A stretch of DNA of 64,000 bases from the NCBI RefSeq assembly GCF_900086725.1, contig NZ_LT574838.1, positions 436,986 to 500,985 of the forward strand, written 5' to 3'. A program made the position numbers and the translations under genes. The notes below the pieces were generated by a model. The model did no database searches and was not told where the DNA came from. It saw only the letters and a program-made list of their open reading frames with translations. Of this stretch, positions 16,388 to 25,343 are shown in pieces (position 1 is the stretch's first letter; each line of letters opens with the position of its first letter). This DNA is from Bariatricus massiliensis (lineage in GTDB: Bacteria > Bacillota > Clostridia > Lachnospirales > Lachnospiraceae).

Positions 16388-17755
16388 TTACAGTGCTAAC
16401 ACATATTTCTTGAATTCTTCTCCTCGTACTTCGTAGTTGCTGAACATTCCCCAGCTCGCGCAGGCCGGAGATAACAGAACCGCGTCTCCAGGACGCGCCA
16501 GCTCTACGCAGGCTGCCATCGCCTCCTCAAAGCTGTCCTTTAATATACAATCTGTAAAACCACATTCAGCAGCTTCTTTTTGAATCTGTTCTTTAGTAGC
16601 TCCGATCAGCACCAGATAGCGCACCTTGCCGTCAAAGCTCTGTATCCATTCATGGAAGTCGGACTTCTTATCATAGCCGCCTCCCAGCAGGACGGTGGGA
16701 CGATTCATCGCTTGAATCCCCTTGATCGCTGCATCCGGATTCGTTCCTTTGGAGTCGTTGTAATAGACAACCCCGTTCTTCTCAGCCACAAATTCAATGC
16801 GGTGTTCTACACCCTGAAATTCTTTCACCGTTCTTCTGATAATCTCTATATCCACGCCATAGGCTGCCGCCATAGCCGCAGCCGCCATCACATTCTCATA
16901 ATTGTGGACACCCAGAATCTTCAGTTCGTCTGTTTTACAGATTTCGATACCCGGCTCTCCCTTATGCGGTTTATAGACAATGCATCCTTCATCCAGATAT
17001 ATCCCTTGTTCCAGTTTATGCCGGCTGCTGAAATATAGAACGGACGCCCTCATTTTTTCTGCCATTGCCCTACAGGCCTCGTCTTCATAGTTCAGCACAC
17101 AAGTATCTTCTTCCGTCTGGTTCTTTGTGATATCAAATTTTGCCCGCGTGTAGGCTTCCATCGTGTGATGTCTGTTGAGATGGTCGGGCGTAATATTCAA
17201 AATGGCACTGACTTTGGGGCGGAAAGTAATAACACTCTCAAGCTGAAAGCTGGACAGCTCAGCTACGATCACCGAATCCGCTCTTGTCTCAGCCGCCGCC
17301 TGTGTATAAGGGCTGCCTATATTTCCAACCACGAACGTACTCGCGAACGCATGCTTCATAATCTCTCCCAGCAAGGTGGTAGTAGTCGTCTTACCGTTGG
17401 TTCCCGTGATGCCCAGCACTTCTCCTTTTCCGCAGACGTAGGCAAGCTCAATCTCACCCCATATCGGAATTCCGGCTGCCTTCATACGTTCGATTACCGC
17501 AAGATCCGTGGGGATTCCCGGGCTTAACACTACCAAATCAAGCGAATTGACCGCCGTCTCCGGGAAATCTCCCAGACAGATCTCCACCCGGCTTTCCTCT
17601 CCCAGTTCTTCCTTCATCTTCCCCATATCCAGTTTGTCGTTGCCGTCGTGCAGTATCACACTTGCTCCTTTTGCCTCCAAAAGCCTGCAGGAACCAATGC
17701 CGCTGATTCCGGCGCCAAATACCAGCGCCTTCTTTCCATTCAAAACCATTTCCAT
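16388..17755 (-). CDS. murD: UDP-N-acetylmuramoylalanine--D-glutamate ligase
   Basis: 455 residues, normal for MurD. It adds D-glutamate to UDP-MurNAc-L-Ala in the cytoplasm. Visible: the Rossmann-like FGAGISGIGSCRLLEAKG, the ATP loop GITGTNGKTTTTTLLGE, NITPDHLNRHHTMEAY, and the C-terminal domain with YNDSKGTNPDAAIKGI and LLSPACASWGMFSNYEVRG. The ATG at 17755 follows AGAGGA. Confidence 0.95.
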   Translation of the reverse strand: MEMVLNGKKALVFGAGISGIGSCRLLEAKGASVILHDGNDKLDMGKMKEELGEESRVEICLGDFPETAVNSLDLVVLSPGIPTDLAVIERMKAAGIPIWGEIELAYVCGKGEVLGITGTNGKTTTTTLLGEIMKHAFASTFVVGNIGSPYTQAAAETRADSVIVAELSSFQLESVITFRPKVSAILNITPDHLNRHHTMEAYTRAKFDITKNQTEEDTCVLNYEDEACRAMAEKMRASVLYFSSRHKLEQGIYLDEGCIVYKPHKGEPGIEICKTDELKILGVHNYENVMAAAAMAAAYGVDIEIIRRTVKEFQGVEHRIEFVAEKNGVVYYNDSKGTNPDAAIKGIQAMNRPTVLLGGGYDKKSDFHEWIQSFDGKVRYLVLIGATKEQIQKEAAECGFTDCILKDSFEEAMAACVELARPGDAVLLSPACASWGMFSNYEVRGEEFKKYVLAL

Positions 17756-17787
17756 TTCCTTCTTTCCTCTATCTGCCTGACGCTATT

Positions 17788-18744
17788 TTACAATGCCAGA
17801 AGCGCAATCAGACACAGAATAGCCGTAATTATCGCAAATACCGCGACGACCTTCGTCTCGCTCCATCCACACAGTTCAAAGTGATGGTGGATGGGAGCCA
17901 TTTTAAAGATACGTTTCCCGCCAGTCTTCTTAAAGTAAGTGACCTGTATGATGACCGACAGTACTTCTACCAGATAAATCAGTCCCACTATCAAAATGAA
18001 GAGGGGCATCTGGAGCACGTACGCCGCAGAGGCCACAAAGCCGCCCAGCGCGAGAGACCCCGTGTCTCCCATAAATACACTCGCCGGATAGACATTGAAC
18101 AACAGGAACCCCAGCAGCGCTCCTACGACCGCACAAGTAATAGGCTCAATGCCGCTTTTCGTGCCTATGGCTACCACCGTAAAAAATGTAGCGACAAGCA
18201 CCGTCACGCTGGATGCCAGTCCGTCCAGTCCGTCGGTGAAATTCACACCGTTCACCGTACCGATAACGGCAATAAAAAGCACCGGTATCGCTACCCATCC
18301 AATATCCCAATATTTCCCTCCCGAGAAGGGAATTAACAGTGTAAGTGGAATCTTAGCCACCTTTACCATGTAAAAAGCAAACACAGCCGTCAGAAGGAAC
18401 TGCAGCCCAAATTTCTGTGCGGGCATCAAACCGTCAGAACGCTTCAGGACAACCTTCAAGTAATCATCTAAAAATCCAATCAGTCCAAATCCCAGTGTGA
18501 CAAAGAGTACCGGTATCACCTTGGGATACTCTCTTACATAGATCAATGATGTGACAACGATAGCAAGCAGGATAATGACACCGCCCATTGTAGGCGTTCC
18601 TGCCTTCTTCAGGTGGGACTTGACTCCCTCCTCCCGCTCTGTCTGCCCCATCTTAAGTCTTCTGAGAATCGGGATTATAATAGGTCCCATAACTACACTT
18701 ATCCCGAATGCAATCAGCACCGGTATTACCATATTAAAGTCCAT
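17788..18744 (-). CDS. mraY: Phospho-N-acetylmuramoyl-pentapeptide transferase MraY
   Basis: 318 residues from the ATG at 18744 (MDFNMVIPVLIAF), the usual length. The ORF extends further upstream but overlaps the preceding PBP gene and has no ribosome site there. Ten membrane helices; catalytic region FLDDYLKV, VNFTDGLDGLA, FMGDTGSLALGG and the HHHFELCGW loop. It makes lipid I from UDP-MurNAc-pentapeptide and undecaprenyl phosphate at the inner membrane face. Confidence 0.94.
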   Translation of the reverse strand: MDFNMVIPVLIAFGISVVMGPIIIPILRRLKMGQTEREEGVKSHLKKAGTPTMGGVIILLAIVVTSLIYVREYPKVIPVLFVTLGFGLIGFLDDYLKVVLKRSDGLMPAQKFGLQFLLTAVFAFYMVKVAKIPLTLLIPFSGGKYWDIGWVAIPVLFIAVIGTVNGVNFTDGLDGLASSVTVLVATFFTVVAIGTKSGIEPITCAVVGALLGFLLFNVYPASVFMGDTGSLALGGFVASAAYVLQMPLFILIVGLIYLVEVLSVIIQVTYFKKTGGKRIFKMAPIHHHFELCGWSETKVVAVFAIITAILCLIALLAL

Positions 18745-18812
18745 AATGCACCTCTTACCTTCTTTTGTTCTACGAAATAGTATAATGTATATGCTCCTTT
18801 TTGTAAAGCGGG

Positions 18813-20579
18813 TTACTCTGCGTTTTCCTCCGTATTTTCTTCTGTTTCGGGCACCGCCGCCTTCTCTATTCCCATATATGGCAGAACATTGTCGAATATA
18901 TCCCGGATGACCGGAGCCGCGATCGTTCCTCCATAATAGACTCCCTGAGGATTGTATATAATACACATACCGATAATCTTGGGGTCGTCCGCCGGCGCAA
19001 AGCCGATAAAGGATGAAATGTATTTGTTGGCGCTTCTGGGAAGCGTCTGGCTTGTGGCTGTTTTCCCCCCAATACGGTATCCTTCGATATAGGCGTTTTT
19101 ACCGCCCCCCTCAGAGACAACCGTTTCCAGAACTGCCCGCATGGTCGCAGAGGTCTCTGACGATACAATCTGCTCATCGCCGCCATAATCAAAAGTTTCT
19201 ACTTTCTGTCCTTCCGCGTTGTAGGCACAGACGCCAAAATGGGGCGTAATCCTGCGGCCTCCGTTTATCAGCGAACTGACTGTGGCAGCCATCTGCATAG
19301 GAGTTATCTGAAACGATTGTCCGAAAGACATCGTAGCCAGTTCCACAAGTCCCACATTTTCCTTTTTATGCATAATCGTAGCCGCTTCCCCCGGCAGATC
19401 CACCCCGGTCTTTTCCAGCAGCTTGAATTGCTTCATATATTTATAAAAATTATCTACCCCTAACCGAAGGCCGACTTCAATAAACACCGGGTTGCATGAG
19501 TTCTGTACACCCTGCACGAATGTCTCCGAGCCATGGCCGCCCACCTTTGCACATCGTATTTTTCTGTCCTCCACAATCTTATAACCCGGACAGTGGAATT
19601 GATCGTTGAGGGACACCACCCCCTCTTCGAGCGCCGCCGACGCCGTGAAAACTTTAAATATAGAGCCCGGCTCATAGGTGTCGTTGATGCACCGGTTCCT
19701 CCACATCTGGTTCAAAAGCTCCTGCTTCTTCTCCTCATCCATCCCCGTTGTATCTGTCCCCGTATTTAACGTAAAGGGCTCGTTCAGATTAAATTCCGGC
19801 ACATTCACGCAGGCATAGACTTCTCCGTTCTGGGGGTTCATAAGTAATATGGCCACCCCGTCGGCCTGCTTTTCTTCCATCACTTTTTCTGCCGCCTGCT
19901 GGGCATACGCCTGCAAGTTATAATCAATACTCAGCTGAAGCGTATCTCCAGCCACCGGCTCCACACGGTCTTCCGCTATACCGTCAAGCTCGACCCCTCT
20001 GGCGTCCGTGGTCGTCAATATCATACCGTTCTCTCCTTTGAGTATATCCTCATATTTGACTTCCAGACCGATAATTCCTTGATTATCCCCGCCGGTAAAG
20101 CCGAGGACCTTGGAAGCCAGTTCTTCATATGGATAGTAGCGCTTAAAATCCTCGTCCACCTTTACCCCGTCAAACTCATATTCACGGATGCGGTCCCCCA
20201 CCTCTTTGGCCACATTAGTTTTGATGCGCTCCATCGAAGATACCTTTTCCACCCTCTTCCGCACCTCCGCCTCTGAGAGGCCGAGTTCTTTTACGAGCAT
20301 GGAAATGACTGCCTCTTTATCCTTCACTTGATTATGTATTACAGAGATTGTACATACAGTTTTATTTGTTGCCAGAACCTCTCCGTTTCTGTCAACAATC
20401 TCTCCTCTGGCCGCCTTGATATCCCGCTCCCGCTCATGAAGATCCTCTGCTTTTTTCTGATAGTATTCGGCATCGAAGACCATCAGATAAATCAGGCGTC
20501 CGATCAGCCCAAGTATAAGAACCAGTGCACACAGAAAGACTACCAGCGTTTTTTTCTTATTATATGTTTTATTGCGCAT
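18813..20579 (-). CDS. Class B penicillin-binding protein (SpoVD/FtsI-like) with KTA triad variant
   Basis: 588 residues: a short cytoplasmic tail, one membrane helix (about 10-33), a PBP dimerisation domain with ARGEIVDRNGEVLA, and a transpeptidase domain. The SxxK motif is PGSIFKVFTAS and SxN is in QNSCNPVF. The third motif reads GGKTATSQ instead of the usual KTGT. No PASTA domain follows, so it is not a canonical SpoVD. It crosslinks septal or spore peptidoglycan and likely pairs with the SEDS protein of this operon. It is the second of two class B PBPs in tandem. Confidence 0.9.
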   Translation of the reverse strand: MRNKTYNKKKTLVVFLCALVLILGLIGRLIYLMVFDAEYYQKKAEDLHERERDIKAARGEIVDRNGEVLATNKTVCTISVIHNQVKDKEAVISMLVKELGLSEAEVRKRVEKVSSMERIKTNVAKEVGDRIREYEFDGVKVDEDFKRYYPYEELASKVLGFTGGDNQGIIGLEVKYEDILKGENGMILTTTDARGVELDGIAEDRVEPVAGDTLQLSIDYNLQAYAQQAAEKVMEEKQADGVAILLMNPQNGEVYACVNVPEFNLNEPFTLNTGTDTTGMDEEKKQELLNQMWRNRCINDTYEPGSIFKVFTASAALEEGVVSLNDQFHCPGYKIVEDRKIRCAKVGGHGSETFVQGVQNSCNPVFIEVGLRLGVDNFYKYMKQFKLLEKTGVDLPGEAATIMHKKENVGLVELATMSFGQSFQITPMQMAATVSSLINGGRRITPHFGVCAYNAEGQKVETFDYGGDEQIVSSETSATMRAVLETVVSEGGGKNAYIEGYRIGGKTATSQTLPRSANKYISSFIGFAPADDPKIIGMCIIYNPQGVYYGGTIAAPVIRDIFDNVLPYMGIEKAAVPETEENTEENAE

Positions 20580-20583
20580 AAAA

Positions 20584-20632
20584 ACCTCGGGAAATGATAA
20601 TTATTATACCTTATTATCATTCACCTGAGGTT
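20584..20632. other. Imperfect palindrome between the two PBP genes
   Basis: AATGATAAT and ATTATCATT form a nine-base stem at 20593-20622, bounded by CCTCGGG and CCTGAGG. There is no T-run on the minus strand, so it is more likely an mRNA-processing or attenuation structure than a terminator. Confidence 0.35.
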
Positions 20633-20657
20633 ATACCCTAAATCTTATATTTCCCCA

Positions 20658-22520
20658 TTATTCCGAAGGAGTAGTTTTTGTTATATTCAAATAAGGAAAA
20701 GCCTCTGCCATAATATCTGCGGACAGCTGTGTAATCAAATTGCTGGATCTCCCCTGATTAGGTACGTTGGGTTCATCCACAACCACATAAATCATAATCT
20801 CAGGATTCTCCTGCGGTGCATAGCCGATAAACGACACAACGTTCTTGTTTTCCCCACGGGGGAGTTTTTCTGCTGTACCGGTCTTACCGCCGATATCATA
20901 TCCTTCTACCTGTGCATAGCGGCCACTGCCGTTTTGCACGACGCTGTACATATAACTCTTTAATGTATCCGATGTCTTTTTGGATATTGTCTTCTTCTGC
21001 AGAATAGGATCCTTCGTCTCAATTACGTTTCCATTCTGATCCTGAATTTCCTTCACGATATGTGGTTTATAATAGTTTCCTCCGTTTATTAAGGAGCAGA
21101 ATCCCGATGCCAGCTGTGTCATGGTGACATTGAAGTTCTGGCCAAATGAATTCGTGGCAAGATCTGTCTCTCCCATATTATCTACTTTATAGAGCAGTGC
21201 AGAGGTCGCCGCGTCGCCGGGCAGATCGATTCCGGTAAATTCACCAAATCCAAAAATATGCTGATATTTTGAAAATTCTTCTGCTCCGATGCCAAGGCCA
21301 ATCTGCATCAAGGCAACGTTACAGGAGTTCTCCATGACCTGTGTCAGATTCTGCGTTCCATGGCCGCCCTCGTCGTAGGCGATACACTTGATATCGTAAT
21401 CACCGACATGAAGCGAACCTCCGCAGTAATATGTCTCGTCCCCCTTTAAAGCGCCTGTCTCAAGACCCGTGGCTATCGTAAAGGGCTTGATAGTAGAACC
21501 CGGCTCAAAAGTGTCCGATACACAGAAATTTCTCCAGAGCTCGTTCAGCTTATTCAGCTTATCCTCCGAGGAAAGCGCGTTGATTTCCTCTTCCGTATAA
21601 TATTGGGATAAATCCCTTGGATTGTTCAAATCAAAATTGGGATAAGACGCCATTGCAAGAATCTCTCCCGTATTGGGCCGCATCATGATGACTGCCGTAT
21701 TCTTGCTGCCCAGCCCTTCCTCCGCCCCGTTTTTATGCTCTTCGTTAAACGCAAGGATATGTTTCTCTACGATAGACTGTAGATTCGTATCGATGGTACT
21801 TACGATAGAACTGCCATTCACCGGCTCTTTTACAGTCTGCTCCACTGCGGATTCCGCGTTCTGATATCCGTACTCTCTTCCGTCGGTTCCATTTAAAAGA
21901 GCATTATAGGATGCCTCCAGCCCCACTGTGCCAACGTTGCCGTCCGATGTAAATCCCAGAACATCTGAGGCCAATGTGCTGTATGGATAAGTCCGTACAT
22001 AATCTTCCTCCAGCCATATACCCACTACATTGGCATCCTCCTTGGCCGCGGCCTCGTAAGCCTTGGCCGTATCGTAGTCTACACCCTTTTTCAAGACCGC
22101 ATATCTACTGTCCGGCTTCTCGTCCAGCACGCCCTCCACCGTAGACGGTTCTATTTGAAAATACGTCTGCAGGGCCTCAATCGTTGCCTTTGTATACTTC
22201 TCCGCTTTCTTCTCATCGCTCAACAGCACTTTGGCGTCCAGTATCACATTGTACACTCTTTCGCTGGTGGCAAGCTTGGTGCCATTCGTATCTATGATGT
22301 CGCCGCGCTTGAACGGTATGGTCCTGCTGCTGTACTGCTGCTGGTCCAATACATTTTTCGTATAAGTTTCACCCTCTGATGCGTTGATATAGGTTATCCG
22401 GCCTATAAGAAAAACAAAAGCTAGTAAAATTGCCATAAAGAGCATTACTAGCTTTTTCTGCATTTTCTTTGTAAATCTTTGTTTTAAAGCCGGAACCTTT
22501 CTCTTTCTTCTTCCTGCCAT
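20658..22520 (-). CDS. ftsI: Class B penicillin-binding protein (FtsI/PBP2B-like)
   Basis: 620 residues from the ATG at 22520 (MAGRRKRKVPALKQ), chosen because AAGGTG lies six bases upstream. A basic tail and a membrane helix (about 22-44) precede the dimerisation domain with FKRGDIIDTNGTKLA. The transpeptidase domain has PGSTIKPFTIAT (SxxK), ENSCNVALM (SxN) and GGKTGTAEKLP (KTG). All catalytic motifs are intact. Its place directly after ftsL suggests the vegetative divisome PBP. Confidence 0.92.
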   Translation of the reverse strand: MAGRRKRKVPALKQRFTKKMQKKLVMLFMAILLAFVFLIGRITYINASEGETYTKNVLDQQQYSSRTIPFKRGDIIDTNGTKLATSERVYNVILDAKVLLSDEKKAEKYTKATIEALQTYFQIEPSTVEGVLDEKPDSRYAVLKKGVDYDTAKAYEAAAKEDANVVGIWLEEDYVRTYPYSTLASDVLGFTSDGNVGTVGLEASYNALLNGTDGREYGYQNAESAVEQTVKEPVNGSSIVSTIDTNLQSIVEKHILAFNEEHKNGAEEGLGSKNTAVIMMRPNTGEILAMASYPNFDLNNPRDLSQYYTEEEINALSSEDKLNKLNELWRNFCVSDTFEPGSTIKPFTIATGLETGALKGDETYYCGGSLHVGDYDIKCIAYDEGGHGTQNLTQVMENSCNVALMQIGLGIGAEEFSKYQHIFGFGEFTGIDLPGDAATSALLYKVDNMGETDLATNSFGQNFNVTMTQLASGFCSLINGGNYYKPHIVKEIQDQNGNVIETKDPILQKKTISKKTSDTLKSYMYSVVQNGSGRYAQVEGYDIGGKTGTAEKLPRGENKNVVSFIGYAPQENPEIMIYVVVDEPNVPNQGRSSNLITQLSADIMAEAFPYLNITKTTPSE

Positions 22521-22532
22521 TTGATTCACCTT

Positions 22533-23072
22533 TTACTTACTTGCTTTATCGGACTTTGCGAGAACCCCGCTCTCCGGAATGTCCTCGTATTGTTTCACAT
22601 AATCATTTACCGGATTCTGATAGGTTATAATTTGATCCTGATTTGCGTAGACCATCCCCATCTCGTTAATCGCTTTGTCTCTCACCGTCTCCAGATTAAT
22701 AGAATCCACTACCGCATTATATCTGGTATTATTTTCTTCTTTAGCCTGCGCCAGCTGCTGCTGAAGTAATGTAATATTCTCAGAGCGGCTTGTCAGTTCT
22801 GCTCTCACCTGCAAATACCATACACAGACTCCCAGCGCCAATACTGCCGCGATTGTAAGAAATGCGACATAAGCCGGATTCATATGAAGCGCTTTTTTGC
22901 GGTTCTTCTGAACCTGCTGGCTGACTTTCTTCTGCCTTTCAGGAGCCTCTTGTTCCCATTCCCGTCTTCTCGGCATTACCTCTGCCTGACGGACTGTGTT
23001 TCCATATATGTATGTGCTGCGTGCTGACTGGCGACCTGATGTACGGACTGTTGTGCTGCGCCTTGCTGCCAT
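22533..23072 (-). CDS. ftsL: Cell division protein FtsL
   Basis: 179 residues. A long basic, low-complexity N-terminal tail (about 75 residues) is followed by one membrane helix (about 78-97) and a coiled coil with LLQQQLAQAKEENN. This architecture and the position between rsmH and the PBP identify FtsL; sequence similarity in this family is always low. The ATG at 23072 (MAARRSTTVRT) follows AAGGGGTG. Confidence 0.8.
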   Translation of the reverse strand: MAARRSTTVRTSGRQSARSTYIYGNTVRQAEVMPRRREWEQEAPERQKKVSQQVQKNRKKALHMNPAYVAFLTIAAVLALGVCVWYLQVRAELTSRSENITLLQQQLAQAKEENNTRYNAVVDSINLETVRDKAINEMGMVYANQDQIITYQNPVNDYVKQYEDIPESGVLAKSDKASK

Positions 23073-23145
23073 GCGGCTCACCCCTTTTGGTTTTATACTT
23101 CCCTACATAGTTCCATTTGCCAACCCACTCAAAACAAATTTTCAG

Positions 23146-24081
23146 CTAGCTCCGTTCAAATATACGAAGCTTTGCACTTTTTGAGCGGCTGTTGGTCTCC
23201 AATTCTTCCGCACTTGGAAGAATCGGTTTTCTTGTGATAACTCTCCCCTTTGAGACTTTTCCGCATACACATACCGGAAAAGTACTCGGACACGTACAAG
23301 GGTTTTCATTTTTCTTGAAAATCCCTTTTACAATTCTATCTTCCAGCGAGTGGAATGTAATAATACAAATCCTTCCGCCTGTATTCAACATATCAATCAT
23401 CTCATCAAGTGAATCCCTGAGAACTTCCAGCTCCCTATTCAATTCAATTCGAATTGCCTGAAAAGTTCTCTTTGCAGGATGCCCTGATGTTTTTTGAATC
23501 TTCATCGGGATTGACTGTCTGATTATCTCAGACAACTGGGCCGTAGTTTCGATGGGACCCTTCCCGCGCGCCGCTACGATATGTTTGGCAATGTTCTTCG
23601 CGAACTTGTCCTCACCGTAGTCGCGTATAATGCGGAAAAGGTCCATCTCACTGTAGCCATTGACGATGTCCTTTGCTGTCATACTCTGACGTGTATCCAT
23701 TCTCATATCCAAAGGTGCATCTGCCCGATAGGAGAATCCCCGGTCTGCCGTATCCAACTGATAAGATGATACGCCCAGATCGAGCACGATCCCATCTACT
23801 TTGTCAATGCCGATTTCATGGAGCCTTGACTTCATATCACAATAATTGCTCCTGATTATTGTAACTCTCTCCCCGAAGTCAAGTAGTCGGGCGCCTGCGG
23901 CCTCAATCGCCGCCGCGTCCTGGTCTATTCCAATAAAACTCCCCTTGTTGCTTAAACGTTGACATACTTCATACGCATGTCCGCCTCCGCCAAGTGTACC
24001 GTCGACGTAAATGCCGTCCGGCTTAATAGAAAGGCCCTCTATTGTTTCACTCAGCAATACTGATTTGTGTTCAAATGTCAT
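23146..24081 (-). CDS. rsmH: 16S rRNA (cytosine-1402-N4)-methyltransferase RsmH
   Basis: 311 residues, standard length. SAM-binding YVDGTLGGGGHAYEVC, the DLGVSSYQLD motif, RGFSYRADAPLDMRMD and ICIITFHSLEDRIVK are all present. It methylates C1402 in the ribosomal P site. GGAGGAG precedes the ATG at 24081. Second gene of the dcw operon. Confidence 0.97.
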   Translation of the reverse strand: MTFEHKSVLLSETIEGLSIKPDGIYVDGTLGGGGHAYEVCQRLSNKGSFIGIDQDAAAIEAAGARLLDFGERVTIIRSNYCDMKSRLHEIGIDKVDGIVLDLGVSSYQLDTADRGFSYRADAPLDMRMDTRQSMTAKDIVNGYSEMDLFRIIRDYGEDKFAKNIAKHIVAARGKGPIETTAQLSEIIRQSIPMKIQKTSGHPAKRTFQAIRIELNRELEVLRDSLDEMIDMLNTGGRICIITFHSLEDRIVKGIFKKNENPCTCPSTFPVCVCGKVSKGRVITRKPILPSAEELETNSRSKSAKLRIFERS

Positions 24082-24137
24082 AGTCTCCTCCTGAAATTTA
24101 GCTGCTAGATACAGGAACTCATACTTTCCTGTTGATA

Positions 24138-24575
24138 TTAAATGCTAAGTCCCAAATCCTCCATGTCATTTGCAATATCTTCGATATTTTCCTCAACATC
24201 AGCAGTACGTGCTTCCCACGCTTCTTTGCTCCAGATTTCTACTTTGTCCAATACTCCTGCGAGCACGACTTCTTTTTCCAAATCTGCATAAGCACGAAGT
24301 GAAGAAGAAATCAAAACTCTCCCTTGTTTATCGAGTTCTCCTTCTACTGCGCTTCCTAAAAAGAAACGTTTGAAATCTCTGGCCTTTTTGTTAGTGAGTG
24401 GTAAGGTTCTTAGCTTTTCTTCAAAGGCTTCCCATTCGTTGTCAGGATACAGAAATAAGCAGCCGTCCATTCCCTTCGTAATTACAAAATGTTCTCCCAG
24501 ACTATCACGTAATTTTGAAGGAATGATTAACCTGCCTTTTGAATCAATACTATGATTAAATTCACCTGTCAACAT
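24138..24575 (-). CDS. mraZ: Transcriptional regulator MraZ
   Basis: 145 residues from the ATG at 24575 (MLTGEFNHSIDSKGRLIIP), behind AAGGTG. Two AbrB-like half-domains each carry the D-x-K/Q-G-R motif (SIDSKGRLIIP and ELDKQGRVLIS). MraZ forms a ring that binds GTGG-type repeats in the promoter of its own operon, and exactly such an array is upstream. First gene of the dcw operon. Confidence 0.96.
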   Translation of the reverse strand: MLTGEFNHSIDSKGRLIIPSKLRDSLGEHFVITKGMDGCLFLYPDNEWEAFEEKLRTLPLTNKKARDFKRFFLGSAVEGELDKQGRVLISSSLRAYADLEKEVVLAGVLDKVEIWSKEAWEARTADVEENIEDIANDMEDLGLSI

Positions 24576-24603
24576 AGGAATCACCTTCTTTCAAAGTGGT
24601 CTG

Positions 24604-24668
24604 CCACTTCTCTACCACTTTGCACCACTATTCACCACTTTCTACCACTTGAAACCATTGTAACCCAC
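24604..24668 (-). promoter_or_regulatory. MraZ operator array (seven GTGG-type boxes)
   Basis: On the minus strand GTGG boxes sit at 24668, 24648, 24638, 24628, 24618 and 24607 (5' ends), with a degenerate ATGG at 24658. Spacing is exactly 10 bp, except the last step of 11, so all boxes face the same side of the helix. The array overlaps the -10 region and leader of the mraZ promoter, which fits autorepression. Confidence 0.88.
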
Positions 24669-24685
24669 TTAAGCCCCCTTTTCAA
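24657..24685 (-). promoter_or_regulatory. mraZ/dcw operon promoter
   Basis: TTGAAA (24685-24680), a 17-bp spacer and TACAAT (24662-24657) on the minus strand, about 80 bp before the mraZ start. Two MraZ boxes lie in the spacer and -10. Confidence 0.8.
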
Positions 24686-24766
24686 CCCCTTTTTTGTATT
24701 TTTTTATTTTTACTTATATTGCAATTTTTCCTACCGTTGACGTTACGAATTTCTTACTTTTTCGTT

Positions 24767-24782
24767 AAAAACCGCGGTTTTT
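24767..24782. promoter_or_regulatory. 16-bp perfect palindrome
   Basis: AAAAACCGCGGTTTTT lies about 82 bp upstream of the mraZ -35. It could be an upstream operator or an AT-flanked hairpin. No regulator is suggested by neighbours. Confidence 0.35.
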
Positions 24783-24859
24783 GGCCATTTCCGCGCACAG
24801 CCATGGAACCATTTTTACATGAAATATACTTTGTAGTGGTAAATTTTACCATTCTGATC

Positions 24860-24882
24860 AAAGTGGGGGATTTTCCCACTTT
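24860..24882. other. Hairpin with AAAGTGGG arms
   Basis: AAAGTGGG and CCCACTTT form an eight-base stem around a seven-base loop. The arm resembles the MraZ box (GTGGG). Confidence 0.5.
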
Positions 24883-24898
24883 ATTTCACGATATATAA

Positions 24899-24936
24899 AA
24901 AAGTGGGGAATCATGCATGCCGCATTCCCCACTTTT
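24899..24936 (-). terminator. Second of two tandem terminators upstream of mraZ
   Basis: A perfect 13-bp stem, AAAAGTGGGGAAT with ATTCCCCACTTTT, and a 12-base loop. On the minus strand the stem ends in a T-run, so it should stop transcription entering the dcw operon from the small gene upstream. Confidence 0.75.
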
Positions 24937-24950
24937 GAGCAAAAAAAATA

Positions 24951-24979
24951 GAATCCGTAAATATAATATTTACGGATTC
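24951..24979 (-). terminator. Terminator of the small membrane protein gene
   Basis: GAATCCGTAAATAT and ATATTTACGGATTC form a 14-bp stem with a one-base centre, followed on the minus strand by TATTTTTTTTG. It begins about 33 bp after the stop at 25012. Confidence 0.85.
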
Positions 24980-25011
24980 CCCACTTCTTTATTATTACAT
25001 AAGCTGGATTC

Positions 25012-25254
25012 TTATTCTGAAGCAGTCAGCGTGCCCAGATACGTATTCACTGCAGTATAATCTATCTCGGCCATCTTGCGAGGCTGCTTTGACTCATAAG
25101 AATCATATGCCGAATACCCAAGCCAGCCAATCAGAGCAACAGCAACGACTATCATCAAAGTACTTCTGACAGCGTGCATCATCTTCTGCTTTCTCATAAT
25201 CTGCTTGCGGTTTGCTTTATTCTTCTTATACTGATCCACTTTTTCCTGACTCAT
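25012..25254 (-). CDS. Small single-pass membrane protein, unknown function
   Basis: 80 residues: a Lys/Arg/Gln-rich amphipathic N-terminus (about 1-28), one membrane helix (about 30-48, STLMIVVAVALIGWLGYSAY), and a short external tail ending in TASE. The positive N-terminus predicts an inside-N orientation. It has its own terminator and lies between degV and the dcw operon. No family recognised. Confidence 0.7.
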   Translation of the reverse strand: MSQEKVDQYKKNKANRKQIMRKQKMMHAVRSTLMIVVAVALIGWLGYSAYDSYESKQPRKMAEIDYTAVNTYLGTLTASE

Positions 25255-25343
25255 ATGCCCGACTCCTTTTCTTTGCGATAGTCATATTTTAGCATACTTC
25301 TAACCACAGTACAAGTATTTATCTGAAGGAACAGCAGCACGGC

